The position numbers were made by a program, and so were the translations under genes. A stretch of DNA of 64,000 nucleotides, from assembly GCA_009838525.1 (NCBI GenBank), contig VXRJ01000022.1:53451-117450 (forward strand), read 5' to 3'. This stretch comes from Acidobacteriota bacterium (GTDB lineage: Bacteria > Acidobacteriota > Vicinamibacteria > Vicinamibacterales > UBA8438). Under the pieces are notes generated by a model that saw nothing but the letters and a program-made list of their open reading frames with translations, searched no databases and was not told the origin of the DNA. The stretch's first letter is position 1. Each line of letters opens with the position of its first letter. This document shows positions 28,392 to 36,818 of the stretch, in pieces.

Positions 28392-29309
28392 ATGATCTCG
28401 GAGGACTTCATCAGGCGTTTCACCGAGGTCGCCAACTCACCCGCGCCCGACCTGGCTCCCGCCGCCTTCCTGATTGCCCGGCTCGAGTATCCGCGGCTCG
28501 ACACGTCGCCCTATCTCGATCAGTTGGACGAGATGGGCCGGGAGGCGGCCGCACGCGTGGGGGCGCTCGGCGACGACGCCGGCGCGGCGCGGCGCGTGTC
28601 CGCGATCAGCGACTACCTCTTCACGGAACAAGGCTTCGCCGGCAACCAGGACCACTACGACGATCCCCGCAACAGCTTCCTGAACGAGGTGCTGGACCGC
28701 CGCACCGGCATCCCGATCACGCTGGCGCTGGTCTACATGGAGGTGTCACGGCGCGCTGGCGTCCCGATCCACGGCGTCAACTTCCCGGGTCATTTCCTGC
28801 TGAAGTCGCCGCTGGAACCGGGGGCATCGGGGGGCGCCGGCAATCAGGTCATAGTCGACCCGTTTCACGACGGCGCCATTCTCTCGGAAGGTGACTGCGA
28901 ATCGCTGCTGCAGCGCTACGCGGGCAAGGACGCGGCCTTCGATCCGCGCCTGCTCGCCCGGGCGACGAAGCTGGAGATCCTGATCCGGATGCTGGTCAAC
29001 CTGAAGCAGATCTACGTCAAGCTTCGGTCGTTCCCGCAGGCGCACGCGGTAACGCGTCTCCTCCTCGGACTCGATCCGTCCGCCATGACGGAGCTGCGCG
29101 ATCGAGGTCTGCTGGCCTACCACCTGAATCACTACCAGGCAGCGTTGCGCGACCTCGAAGCCTACCTGCGCTTCACGGCAAGACCGGAGGAAGCCGACTC
29201 CGACGGCGATGGCGACGCCGACGGCGACGGCGATGGCGAGAAGGACGAACACGCCGAAATCTGGGAGCACGTCAAGGCGCTCCGCCGGCGTGTCGCCAGC
29301 CTCAACTAG
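28392..29309 (+). CDS. SirB1-like transglutaminase-fold protein with TPR end
   Basis: The 305-residue protein matches the SirB1 family: an N-terminal helical part with SAISDYLF, then NSFLNEVLDRRTGIPITLALVYMEVSRRAGVPI and NFPGHFLL, which resemble a transglutaminase-like core, and a TPR-like end (LAYHLNHYQAALRDLEAYL). The biochemical activity of the family is not known. Near the C-terminus is an Asp/Gly repeat (see the separate repeat entry) followed by a charged helix. It is the last gene of the plus-strand run. Confidence 0.75.
   Translation: MISEDFIRRFTEVANSPAPDLAPAAFLIARLEYPRLDTSPYLDQLDEMGREAAARVGALGDDAGAARRVSAISDYLFTEQGFAGNQDHYDDPRNSFLNEVLDRRTGIPITLALVYMEVSRRAGVPIHGVNFPGHFLLKSPLEPGASGGAGNQVIVDPFHDGAILSEGDCESLLQRYAGKDAAFDPRLLARATKLEILIRMLVNLKQIYVKLRSFPQAHAVTRLLLGLDPSAMTELRDRGLLAYHLNHYQAALRDLEAYLRFTARPEEADSDGDGDADGDGDGEKDEHAEIWEHVKALRRRVASLN
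29196..29240 (+). repeat. In-frame Asp/Gly hexanucleotide-like repeat
   Basis: A run of GAC-GGC and GAT-GGC units codes for alternating Asp and Gly/Ala near the C-terminus of the SirB1-like protein. It is probably a flexible acidic linker that could expand or contract by slippage. A calcium-binding function is imaginable but not supported by a full motif. Confidence 0.6.
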
Positions 29310-29312
29310 GTA

Positions 29313-29372
29313 GTGCGCCGGCTGGTGCGCCGGTGGGTGGGACAGCCTGGTGCGCCGGCCTCCAGGCCGGCA
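29313..29372. repeat. GC-rich hairpin repeat, intergenic copy
   Basis: This intergenic stretch holds short direct repeats of GTGCGCCGG and ends in an inverted repeat in which GCCGGCCT faces AGGCCGGC. The last 25 bases (29348-29372) are identical to 45574-45598, inside thyX. It resembles a small dispersed repeat of the REP type. It lies between two convergent genes and might also end transcription, although no T-tract follows. Confidence 0.7.
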
Positions 29373-29403
29373 CCATCCACAGTCGTCACACAGGCTGGCA
29401 GGA

Positions 29404-29991
29404 TCAGCGAACAGCCGGACGCGTCGTCGCCGAGGCCGTATAGATGAAGTCGCCGAACTCCGAAGCGTCGTCGTTGGCCGCGTTCGCCGCTACGTGAAAG
29501 ACGACGGAGATTGCATCGCCGGTGGGCGGCGGGCTCCACTCGACGGTCCAGAGGGCCGCGTCGGGGAGAGTCAGCGCCGTGCCCGGCTCGGTGTGCTGGG
29601 CGTACGTCACGCCGTCCGCTCCAAGGACCACCTGCACGCGCTCATCCTCGCCCAGGGCCTGCAGCACGCCCGCCGCTCCGCCGCCGCCGTCGCCTTCGCC
29701 GACCCGCGCCGCCAACTGGAAACCGGCCCGTTCCATCCCGGGCCGCTCCAGTGTCACTGTGATGCGGTAGGTTGCCGATGGATCGAACGTGTCGGGGACG
29801 CCGTTAAGGGTGAGTGAGCCTCCCGGCGCATCGAGGTCGTTCTCGAAATGGCAGGTGTGACAAGTATCCCCGCCAAACCCGCCGGCGTGCTCCGGCGGCG
29901 GGCCCTCGAGGTAGATGGCCTCCGACACGGGCGCTGCCGCCAGCAGCGCCACCGTCAGAGCGCCGGCGGAGGCAGCGGCGTATCGAACCAA
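29404..29991 (-). CDS. Secreted CxxCH protein, choice-of-anchor V type
   Basis: The protein (about 195 residues from the chosen start) has a signal peptide ending SEA, then GGDTCHTCH, a c-type haem-binding CxxCH motif, and a beta-sandwich domain like the choice-of-anchor V/reelin-like family (LTLNGVPDTFDPSATYRIT). Haem attachment is expected from the motif but is inferred. The start is uncertain: TTG at 29991, ten bases after the upstream gene's stop with GGAG close by, gives a clean signal peptide, while the frame is open to 30099. Close spacing suggests an operon with the propeller gene upstream. Confidence 0.6.
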   Translation of the reverse strand: MVRYAAASAGALTVALLAAAPVSEAIYLEGPPPEHAGGFGGDTCHTCHFENDLDAPGGSLTLNGVPDTFDPSATYRITVTLERPGMERAGFQLAARVGEGDGGGGAAGVLQALGEDERVQVVLGADGVTYAQHTEPGTALTLPDAALWTVEWSPPPTGDAISVVFHVAANAANDDASEFGDFIYTASATTRPAVR

Positions 29992-30001
29992 GTGCTCCGC
30001 G

Positions 30002-31009
30002 CTACGGTAGGACGCGCGCGCGGCCGACGTTGTTCGTGTCGGTGCCGAACCAGATCTCACGCGTCGGCGGGTGATAGTACATGTGGCGGACGGTTCCACC
30101 CCCGCTGGCGATCTCCGTCATCGCGAAGAACTCCTCGCTGGCCGGGTCGAACCCGATAAAGCGGTTCGGCTGTATGCCCGACTCCACGAAGTACAGACGG
30201 TCGTCGGCATCGACGGCCATCCCGTACGGCCGCGAATCCGCGCCGCCGGGAACCGCCCACTCCTTGACGTCGCCACTGGCCGGATCGAGACGGCCGAGGT
30301 AACCGCCGGCGTAGTCGACGTACCACAGGTGGCCGTTCGACGTCAGCCCCACCCGGCGCGGCCGGGCCTCGGCACGCGGCAACTCGAACTCCTCGAGCGC
30401 CATCGTCTCCGGGTCGACGGTGGCGAGCACGTTCGTCCCAAACTGACAGAACCACGCGCGGTTGTTCGCGTCGACGACGATGCCGTAGGGACGCCGCCCG
30501 TTACCCTCGATCGGGATAAGCTCCACGGTGCCGGTCTGCGTGCCCAGCTTGCCGACGAAGCTGCCGCCCTGCACCGAGAACCAGATGTCTCCGTTGTGGT
30601 CGAAGGTGAGGGTATGCGGATCCCGCGCGTCGGGCGTCGGCATCATGATCTTCTCGATGTCCCCGGTCTCCGGATCCAGCTTGCCGATGTGCATCGCGCG
30701 GTTGCCCGCATACCACACCATCCCGTCTTCGTCGACGATCAGGTTGTGCGGCCCCGTGCCCGGATCCAGGTCGTAGCGCCGGAAGTCGCCCGTCCCCGGG
30801 TCGAGGTAGGCCAGATAGTCGCCCCGCTGACCGACGAACCAGACGCGTCCCTGGCCATCGACGTAGGGGTCGCGCGGCCGGGTCTCTTCCCAGGGCACCA
30901 CCCACTCGGTGATCTCGATGTCTTCGGCCGCGGCCGGAGCCGCGCCGAGCGTGCCGAACGTCCCGAAGGCGAGAACCAACGCCGACAACGCCGGTATACC
31001 CTTCCGCAT
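30002..31009 (-). CDS. Secreted Vgb-like beta-propeller protein
   Basis: The 335-residue protein has a signal peptide ending PAAAED. Repeated blades follow, of the type DGQGRVWFVGQRG, DEDGMVWYAGNR, DHNGDIWFSVQGG and TSNGHLWYVDYAGG, each paired with a LDPETG-like strand. This is the six- or seven-bladed propeller of virginiamycin B lyase relatives. Most environmental members are not shown to degrade antibiotics, so I do not infer resistance. The ATG at 31009 is preferred over 31021 because GAGG lies six bases upstream of it. It is followed by the CxxCH protein gene. Confidence 0.75.
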   Translation of the reverse strand: MRKGIPALSALVLAFGTFGTLGAAPAAAEDIEITEWVVPWEETRPRDPYVDGQGRVWFVGQRGDYLAYLDPGTGDFRRYDLDPGTGPHNLIVDEDGMVWYAGNRAMHIGKLDPETGDIEKIMMPTPDARDPHTLTFDHNGDIWFSVQGGSFVGKLGTQTGTVELIPIEGNGRRPYGIVVDANNRAWFCQFGTNVLATVDPETMALEEFELPRAEARPRRVGLTSNGHLWYVDYAGGYLGRLDPASGDVKEWAVPGGADSRPYGMAVDADDRLYFVESGIQPNRFIGFDPASEEFFAMTEIASGGGTVRHMYYHPPTREIWFGTDTNNVGRARVLP

Positions 31010-31156
31010 AGTGCACCTCATGTTGGAATGCCGAAACGTACCGAGAGCCCCACGCCGTCAATAGTAGTGCGACACCGCTTAACGGAGACGACTCCGGCCG
31101 GAAGCGGCACGTTTACCAAGACGTGCAAGACCGGCCGGGCCCGCAGGAGGACAACG

Positions 31157-31981
31157 ATGCAGACAATCCGAACCCTGGCTCGCCCGATCGTGACGCTCGC
31201 GGTCCTCTTCGCTCTCGCGGCCTTCGTCCCGGCGGATGCCCTCGCCCAACGCGAAGCGCGGGATGACGAGTACGCGGTCAACGACCCGCGCGTCCAGCAT
31301 CGGACGTACGTGATGGAGGAGACAGGCGAGACTATCCCGTACGCCCTCTTCGTGCCCTCAAGCTACAACGCCGCAAGTCCCGCGCCGCTGATGGTCTCGC
31401 TGCACGGCGCCGGACGTCAGTACGACTGGCTGATGAACTACGCGGGGTTCCTCGATCTGGCCGAACACCACGGCTACGTGGTGGTGACTCCGCTCGGCTA
31501 TACGCGGCGGGGCGGATACGGCTACCGCGGCGACTCCGAACAGGACCGGCGGGCCGAGCAGGACGTCATGAACGTCTTCGAGCTCGTCACCGGCGAGCTC
31601 AACATCGACGAGAACCGGATCTACCTCTGGGGCCACTCCATGGGGGGCGCCGGCACCTACTACCTCGCCAGCCGCTACCCGGACCTCTGGGCCGGACTGG
31701 CCGCGGTGGCCGGCGGCAGCATGAACGCCGACTACGTCGACGCGAACGCGATCCGGCACCTTCCGTTCCTGGTCCTGCAGGGCTCGGATGACCGCGTCGT
31801 GCCCACCGCGGGGGTACGCGAGTCAGTGGCGAAGATGCGGGAGTTGGGGATGCAGCACGTCTACATCGAAATCCCCGGCGGCGACCACTCGCTGTTCATC
31901 TCGAGGAACCCCGAGGTGGTCGGGCACCTCTTCTCGTTCTTCAACCTCGTCTCCAAGAAGACGCAGGTAGGCGCTCAGTAG
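31157..31981 (+). CDS. Secreted PHB-depolymerase-like esterase
   Basis: The 274-residue protein has a signal peptide ending ALA, the oxyanion region SLHGAG, the nucleophile elbow GHSMGG (Ser161), an acidic residue in QGSDDRVVP and His in GGDHS. This is the catalytic triad of the LpqC/PHB depolymerase-like esterase group. It should cleave an ester outside the cytoplasm; the natural substrate is unknown. GGAGG lies six bases before the ATG. The reading frame is open further upstream, but that stretch lies over the divergent gene and is not coding. Confidence 0.83.
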   Translation: MQTIRTLARPIVTLAVLFALAAFVPADALAQREARDDEYAVNDPRVQHRTYVMEETGETIPYALFVPSSYNAASPAPLMVSLHGAGRQYDWLMNYAGFLDLAEHHGYVVVTPLGYTRRGGYGYRGDSEQDRRAEQDVMNVFELVTGELNIDENRIYLWGHSMGGAGTYYLASRYPDLWAGLAAVAGGSMNADYVDANAIRHLPFLVLQGSDDRVVPTAGVRESVAKMRELGMQHVYIEIPGGDHSLFISRNPEVVGHLFSFFNLVSKKTQVGAQ

Positions 31982-32012
31982 TGCTTCCGTCCGCCGTCCT
32001 GCCCGCCCTCGA

Positions 32013-32858
32013 TCAGTAGCCCATCGCGTAGAGCAGGACGTTGATCCCCAAGGAATAGCCGTCGGGCGCGAACTCCTCGAAGAAGCGCGGATCGTCCGCC
32101 TCGCGCTCCCAGGAGTCCTGAATGTCCGTGTTGTGCGTCATCGCGACCATGATGCGCTGGCGTTCGTCGAAGATCACCCGGAAGTGCGGCTCCGCGCTGT
32201 CGCTGCCGCGCTCGGACGTGCCTCCCCCGGACCGCATCCAGAAACCGATGTTGGCGATCTGCGGCACTTCCCAGATCTGGAACAGGGTCCGGAACAGCGC
32301 GTGATCGATCGGCAAGTCGACGATCGGGTACTGCCCCGGCGGCAGCACCTTGCGGATCTGACTTTCCCACTGCTCCCATTCCCAGCTTCCCCAGAAGTCG
32401 TCGACCCAGAGGAAGCCGCCCTTCAGCAGGTACTCGCGCAGGCGGTCGGCGTCGTCGCTGGAAAGCACCATAGACCCGACGGCCGACGCGATGATGAACG
32501 GGCAGTCGAACAGCGTGTCGTCGGTGATCGGGACCACCCAGTGGATGGGTTCGTCTTCGTCGTCGAAGTTGACGTTGGTGGTCGACATCTCCGACAGCCG
32601 GATCATGAAGTTGATGTCGGCGTATGGATAGTCGGTCGACCAGCGGCCCATGCCGCGCCCCGCGTACTCGCTGGAGTACATGAGCCGGCAGAAGGAGAAT
32701 CCGGCGTCGCGGTGTTCGGGGGGACGGAAGCGGGGCGGATAGCGCGAGCGTCCCCAGCCCCACTGGGCGAACGCGGTCCCCGCCGCGAGGGCCAGGACTA
32801 CGGACAGCACGACCGCCGTGACGGCTGGCCGCTTCACCCAGCCATTCTGCCACAGCAT
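32013..32858 (-). CDS. Secreted DUF4159 protein
   Basis: The 281-residue protein has an N-terminal signal segment ending AFAQ, then the DUF4159 pattern: FSFCRLMYSS, TDYPYADINFMIRLSEM, LREYLLKGGFLWVDDFWGS and FRVIFDERQRIMVAMTHNTDIQDSW. DUF4159 is common in Acidobacteriota and Planctomycetes, often beside MoxR/VWA genes, and adopts a glutamine-amidotransferase-like fold; its role is unknown. No MoxR genes are present here. It is convergent with the esterase at 31157. Confidence 0.8.
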   Translation of the reverse strand: MLWQNGWVKRPAVTAVVLSVVLALAAGTAFAQWGWGRSRYPPRFRPPEHRDAGFSFCRLMYSSEYAGRGMGRWSTDYPYADINFMIRLSEMSTTNVNFDDEDEPIHWVVPITDDTLFDCPFIIASAVGSMVLSSDDADRLREYLLKGGFLWVDDFWGSWEWEQWESQIRKVLPPGQYPIVDLPIDHALFRTLFQIWEVPQIANIGFWMRSGGGTSERGSDSAEPHFRVIFDERQRIMVAMTHNTDIQDSWEREADDPRFFEEFAPDGYSLGINVLLYAMGY

Positions 32859-33028
32859 GACACGGAGCCCGCAGTCGATTCCCGCGCTCGTCGAGCGATC
32901 GCCTGCGCGCTGCGCCGCTCGGCCTGCCGCCGCCGTCGTCGACTGCGCCTCTGGTAACGTGTGAGGTATCAGGTACTGGTTCCCGTTGTTGCTAAACTGC
33001 CCATACCGCCGAAGGAGGGGAAAACGAG
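32859..33028. other. Intergenic region between DUF4159 and small lipoprotein genes
   Basis: No convincing gene is visible. The right end holds GAAGGAGGGG, a strong ribosome-binding site for the small ORF that starts at 33029. Promoters for both divergent genes should be here, but I see no clear hexamers. Confidence 0.5.
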
Positions 33029-33178
33029 ATGTTCGACAGGGTCACACACGTACCCGCTGCCGACACGGCAAGCACGCTACCAACCACGTCGCGCAGAGCC
33101 TGTGGACAACGTCTCGGCCTATCGGCCGCCGGACTGGCCCTGGCGGGATGCTCCGCGTCTGAGCCCCGTGCTGCCTGA
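33029..33178 (+). CDS. Predicted small lipoprotein, coupled to the DUF2490 gene
   Basis: This 49-residue reading frame is supported by an excellent ribosome-binding site: GGAGGGG eight bases before the ATG. The peptide starts MFDRVTHVPAAD, then has TSRRACGQRLGLSAAGLALAGC, which looks like an export signal with an SRR pair and an LAGC lipobox, leaving only a short mature end (CSASEPRAA). It ends four bases before the GTG of the DUF2490 gene, suggesting translational coupling. No homologue is recognised. It may be a very small lipoprotein, or its main job may be to drive translation of the downstream gene. Confidence 0.5.
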   Translation: MFDRVTHVPAADTASTLPTTSRRACGQRLGLSAAGLALAGCSASEPRAA

Positions 33179-33182
33179 CCCC

Positions 33183-33887
33183 GTGCTGCGCGTGTTGATC
33201 GGCGCCCTTGTTCTTGCGGGCGCGATGCTGTCGCCGGGTGCGGCCCTGGCGCAGACGCCGGTCGACAGGGACCAGCTCGGCGCTTGGTACATGCTGTACT
33301 GGTCGACTCGCTTCGACGACTCGTCGCTGGGGCTACAGGGTGACGTGCAGCACCGCAACTGGGATCTGGGAAGCGACCTGGAGCAGTTGCTGATCCGGGG
33401 TGGCCTGACCTACTCGCCCGCATCCTCTGTGCTGCTGACTGGGGGTGTGGCGCACATCACGAGCGGCGCCTTCGGCGACAGCAGCGAGACCAGCGCAGAG
33501 CGACGCGTGTACCAGGAGGCGTCGCTTACCCAGGCCTTTGGAGGGGTCGTCTTTCTGCGCCACCGCTACCGCTACGAACAGCGTTGGGTTGACGGCCAGG
33601 ACTTCCGGACACGGTTTCGCTACGCCCTGTTCGGCGATGTCGCGCTGAATGGACGAGGGACCGGAAGTGGGTCCATCTACCTGGCGCTGTACAACGAAGT
33701 CTTCGTCAACGGGGAGCTCGACATCGGGCCGGGCAGGACGGTGGAGCGCTTCGACCGCAACCGGTTCTACACCGCGCTTGGCTTCGGAGTCAGCGACCGG
33801 TCCCGCCTCCAGGCCGGCTACATGATCCAGACGTTACCGGTTGGCTCGAAGGGGCAGGTCCAGGTCAGTCTCCACGCGTCCTTCTGA
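33183..33887 (+). CDS. DUF2490 outer-membrane beta-barrel-like protein
   Basis: The 234-residue protein has a clean signal peptide from the GTG at 33183 (VLRVLIGALVLAGAMLSPGAALA). The mature part consists of amphipathic strands, including LGAWYMLYWSTRF, RNWDLGSDLEQLLIRGGLTY and FFRHRYRYEQRW-like repeats (FLRHRYRYEQRWV), and ends in SLHASF with a terminal Phe. This is typical of DUF2490 and of small outer-membrane barrels. The frame is open back to 32961, but the start at 33183 is favoured by the signal peptide and by the small ORF ending just upstream. The function is unknown. Confidence 0.7.
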   Translation: MLRVLIGALVLAGAMLSPGAALAQTPVDRDQLGAWYMLYWSTRFDDSSLGLQGDVQHRNWDLGSDLEQLLIRGGLTYSPASSVLLTGGVAHITSGAFGDSSETSAERRVYQEASLTQAFGGVVFLRHRYRYEQRWVDGQDFRTRFRYALFGDVALNGRGTGSGSIYLALYNEVFVNGELDIGPGRTVERFDRNRFYTALGFGVSDRSRLQAGYMIQTLPVGSKGQVQVSLHASF

Positions 33888-33969
33888 GTAGTTCGCCGAC
33901 CGACTGCCGGGCGCACTCCGTCCGCCCACGTTCCTGCACGACGCACCGTCTGCGTGTTCGATCCGCTCA

Positions 33970-36174
33970 CTATTCTGCGAGTGGATGCGGGCGCACCTGG
34001 AATTTCAGCATGCCCGGCTTCACGCCGACGCCTCCCTCGATGTGCCAGGTGGCCGCCGCGCCGTAGGTGGCCCACACCCCGCGCCCCTTCCAGCCGGCGT
34101 CCGGATCGTCGATCCGGCCGTCGAGCCCCCGCGTGAAGAAGCCCTGCGGATATGGCACCCGCAACACTGTCCACTCTTCGGTGTCCGGGTCGAAAGCGAG
34201 CAGCGAGTCGGAGTTCGAACCGGTCGCAATCGGGATGTCCCGGCCCAGGCCGAGCGTGTCCCACTGATCCACCCAGTTGTAGTAGTGGTAGTCCGCCCGC
34301 ACTGGCGGGTCGGTCCCGGCAATCGTGGGGCCGGGCGTGGGGTAGAGCGTCCAGCCCTCGACGCAGTGGCGGCCCTCGGCGGTCACCGGACCGTTATGCA
34401 CCGCGCACTTGCGGCGGTCGAAGCTGGCCAGGTGGCTCGACCCCGACAGGGCGGTCCAGATGACGCCATCGCGGTCGATGTCCAGCCCGCGCGAGCCGAA
34501 TCCGCGCTTCTCCGGGGGCACGTTCGGATCGAGGACCGACGGCACCTCGTACATCTCCGTCACGCAGCTCTCCGGCGGGCTGTCGCCGACGTGCAGCCGG
34601 GCGAGCCGGCCCGGGAACCGGTTCGAGCTGATCCAGACCGCCTTGTCGTCGGTCGGATCGCCGATGACGCCGTAGCTGCCGATGTTCACGCGGGTGTCGA
34701 GCGACAGGTCGGGGTCCTGCTCGGCCGCCCGCCCGCGCGGCGCCGGCTCGTTCCACGGCTTCGTGATCACGCCGTCGCCGTTAGTGTCGAGAACCGTCGG
34801 GCACCAGCCCTGCGAGAGCCGCTCGTCGCCGGTCTCGTCGTAGAGCTTCGTGTCGATCCAGCCGATGACCTGCCCCCCGCCGCTGAAGTAGAGGGTGTCG
34901 TTCTCGTCCTCGGCGAACTGCAGGTGGTGAGTTCCGAAGCAGGTGTCGACCAGCACGAACTGCTCCCGGTCCGGCTCGTAGTACACGGCGGACCGGAAGC
35001 CGCTGGGCAGCGGGAAGTACTTCGCGTAGGGATTGTCCGACCCTTCCTGGCAGTAGTCGGGGTTGGCGCGGTCACGGATCGCCGAGGTCATCCACACGCG
35101 CCCCTTGCTGTCCATCATCGGATTGTGCGGGTTGGCCGGGTCGTTCCAGATGAGGTCGTCTCCGAAGAACCGCGACGGCGCCGGCATCGAGCGGGCGATC
35201 ATTCCCGGCACCGTGTCCGGGTCGACCCGCAGCGGGACGTTCAGGCTGGTGGCGGTGTGGGTCACCGGATCGAGAATCGTGAGCGCGTCGTTGGAGATGT
35301 TCACACCGTAGACCGGGCCGCCGGCATTGATCGTCGGATCGCGCTTGTCGGTGGCGATCTCGTCGTGGATGTAGTCGATGTCGGTCCCCCACTCCCACAT
35401 CGAGATGACGACGTTCCGCTCGATCCCCTGTGGGCGCGGCGGGGCAGGCGGCACTTCGCCGGTGGCGATCCGATCGCTCCAGTCGGCGAACATCTGCAGC
35501 CCGCGCACCCGGCCGAACCGGTTCATGGCGTTGGTCATCTGCCCGCCGCGCTGGCCCATTCGCACGCGGTGGTCCCAAGCCTCGAGGCTGGAGTCGAACT
35601 GGTCGAGGTTGTCGATTTCGCGGACTATCCGGTTGCCGAGCTGGTGGCACAGCATGCAACCCTGCTTCTGGATATCGACCCACTGTTCCTGGTGCTGCAG
35701 GTTCGCGGCGATACCGTTGCCGTCCTCACCGGTGCCCGGAAACTCGTCGGTCGCCGGCGGCCGGATGAGCGAATACCAGTAGTTGGCCGGGTAGACCCGG
35801 GCGGCCTCGGCTGGCGTTGCCGCCACGGTCGCCTCCAGGTCCACCGTGTCGCCCGGCGCGGCAGTGACCGGATCGGAATCGACCAGCCCGTAGCCGCGCA
35901 CCCACACGTCGTAGGTCGCCTCCGGCAGGTCGGGAATCAGGTACCGGCCGTCGTCGCCGGTGACCACGCTCTTGACGAACTTCGTCGGGAGAGACGTGGT
36001 TTCCGCGATGACCCAGACGCCCTCCTCGGGTCCGTTCGCGCTGGTAACCACGCCGCTGATGTCCGCCTCGGCGGCCTGCGCCCCGCCCAGGGCGCGGCCG
36101 GACGCGGAGAAGGAGACCAGTGCCGCAGCAACCAACGCGGCGACGACCGACGCTCCGGCAAAACGCTTGCTCAT
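33970..36174 (-). CDS. Large secreted CxxCH propeller-like protein with carboxypeptidase-regulatory-like domain
   Basis: The 734-residue protein has a signal peptide, then a carboxypeptidase-regulatory-like domain (residues about 38-115; ISGVVTSANGPEEGVWVIA), then a haem c motif CMLCH at 173-177, and finally a long propeller-like region with repeats such as MDSKGRVWMTSAIRD, DIDRDGVIWTALSGS and LLAFDPDTEEW. This arrangement recurs in marine and soil acidobacteria, with no known function. A periplasmic or surface electron-transfer enzyme is a reasonable inference because of the haem motif. It is distantly similar to the Vgb-like propeller at 30002. Confidence 0.7.
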   Translation of the reverse strand: MSKRFAGASVVAALVAAALVSFSASGRALGGAQAAEADISGVVTSANGPEEGVWVIAETTSLPTKFVKSVVTGDDGRYLIPDLPEATYDVWVRGYGLVDSDPVTAAPGDTVDLEATVAATPAEAARVYPANYWYSLIRPPATDEFPGTGEDGNGIAANLQHQEQWVDIQKQGCMLCHQLGNRIVREIDNLDQFDSSLEAWDHRVRMGQRGGQMTNAMNRFGRVRGLQMFADWSDRIATGEVPPAPPRPQGIERNVVISMWEWGTDIDYIHDEIATDKRDPTINAGGPVYGVNISNDALTILDPVTHTATSLNVPLRVDPDTVPGMIARSMPAPSRFFGDDLIWNDPANPHNPMMDSKGRVWMTSAIRDRANPDYCQEGSDNPYAKYFPLPSGFRSAVYYEPDREQFVLVDTCFGTHHLQFAEDENDTLYFSGGGQVIGWIDTKLYDETGDERLSQGWCPTVLDTNGDGVITKPWNEPAPRGRAAEQDPDLSLDTRVNIGSYGVIGDPTDDKAVWISSNRFPGRLARLHVGDSPPESCVTEMYEVPSVLDPNVPPEKRGFGSRGLDIDRDGVIWTALSGSSHLASFDRRKCAVHNGPVTAEGRHCVEGWTLYPTPGPTIAGTDPPVRADYHYYNWVDQWDTLGLGRDIPIATGSNSDSLLAFDPDTEEWTVLRVPYPQGFFTRGLDGRIDDPDAGWKGRGVWATYGAAATWHIEGGVGVKPGMLKFQVRPHPLAE

Positions 36175-36329
36175 CGTGCTCCTCCATGTTGCGCTCCGGC
36201 CGGCGCCCCGTCGTGACGCGACGGCGGCGACCGTTCATGCCGAGCATGCCCCCGCGGGAGAACTCCGTCAAGGGACTTTGTTGGCGAGACCGCTGGCCCG
36301 CCGGATGACGTTCGGGTATAACCACCGGC

Positions 36330-36803
36330 ATGCGGCCGCGAATCACTGTCGTCGCCTCCTGCGGCCTGGCGCTGGCGCTCGCCGCTGCCGGCGCCCAGGC
36401 CCAGGTGGGCGGCAATCTGGCCGCGGGACCGCCGCTGGACATCCACCTCGAAATCACGACGAGCCCGGATGGCCCGGTGTTGTCCACCGCCGAGTTCAAC
36501 CTCGTGACCGGCGAGTACTACCGGCTTAACATCACCAGCGACGGAACCGAGTCGTGGCGCCTCGAGGTCGACGACCTGCTGCGCAACTCGCACCTGCGCC
36601 TCGTCACCATCAACGGGATCGAGGTGCACCTGCAGGCGCTGGCGTTCCGAGCCATCGAATTCGACGTCGGCGGCACGGCCCAGTTCAGCTTCACGCCGAT
36701 CCGGACCGGGACGTTCGGGTTCACCGTCGGTGACGTCCCCTCCGTCCGGCGGCAGCGCGCCGACGGCGGTCGCAGCGTGAACGGGACCTTCACCGTCGAG
36801 TAG
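36330..36803 (+). CDS. Secreted protein with cupredoxin-like fold, function unknown
   Basis: I do not recognise this 157-residue protein by family. It has a signal peptide ending AQAQ and a beta-rich body. FNLVTGEYYRLNITSD and FSFTPIRTGTFGFTVGD look like the strands of a cupredoxin-type sandwich, but the usual Cys-x-x-His-x-x-Met copper loop is absent. It may be a non-metal relative. It is divergent from the large CxxCH protein and 15 bases upstream of a methyltransferase gene. Confidence 0.6.
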   Translation: MRPRITVVASCGLALALAAAGAQAQVGGNLAAGPPLDIHLEITTSPDGPVLSTAEFNLVTGEYYRLNITSDGTESWRLEVDDLLRNSHLRLVTINGIEVHLQALAFRAIEFDVGGTAQFSFTPIRTGTFGFTVGDVPSVRRQRADGGRSVNGTFTVE

Positions 36804-36818
36804 CCGCTCCCCATCGCC

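Noticed and set aside
29313..29372. CRISPR repeat
   Set aside because: There is no regular spacing of repeats and spacers; it is a single hairpin-type repeat with one distant copy.
30002..31009. Antibiotic-resistance (virginiamycin B lyase) reading of the propeller gene
   Set aside because: The similarity is to the fold; most environmental relatives have no shown lyase activity.
33985..36216. 743-codon plus-strand open frame
   Set aside because: It is opposite the large CxxCH protein, whose signal peptide and motifs are clear; the plus frame has none.
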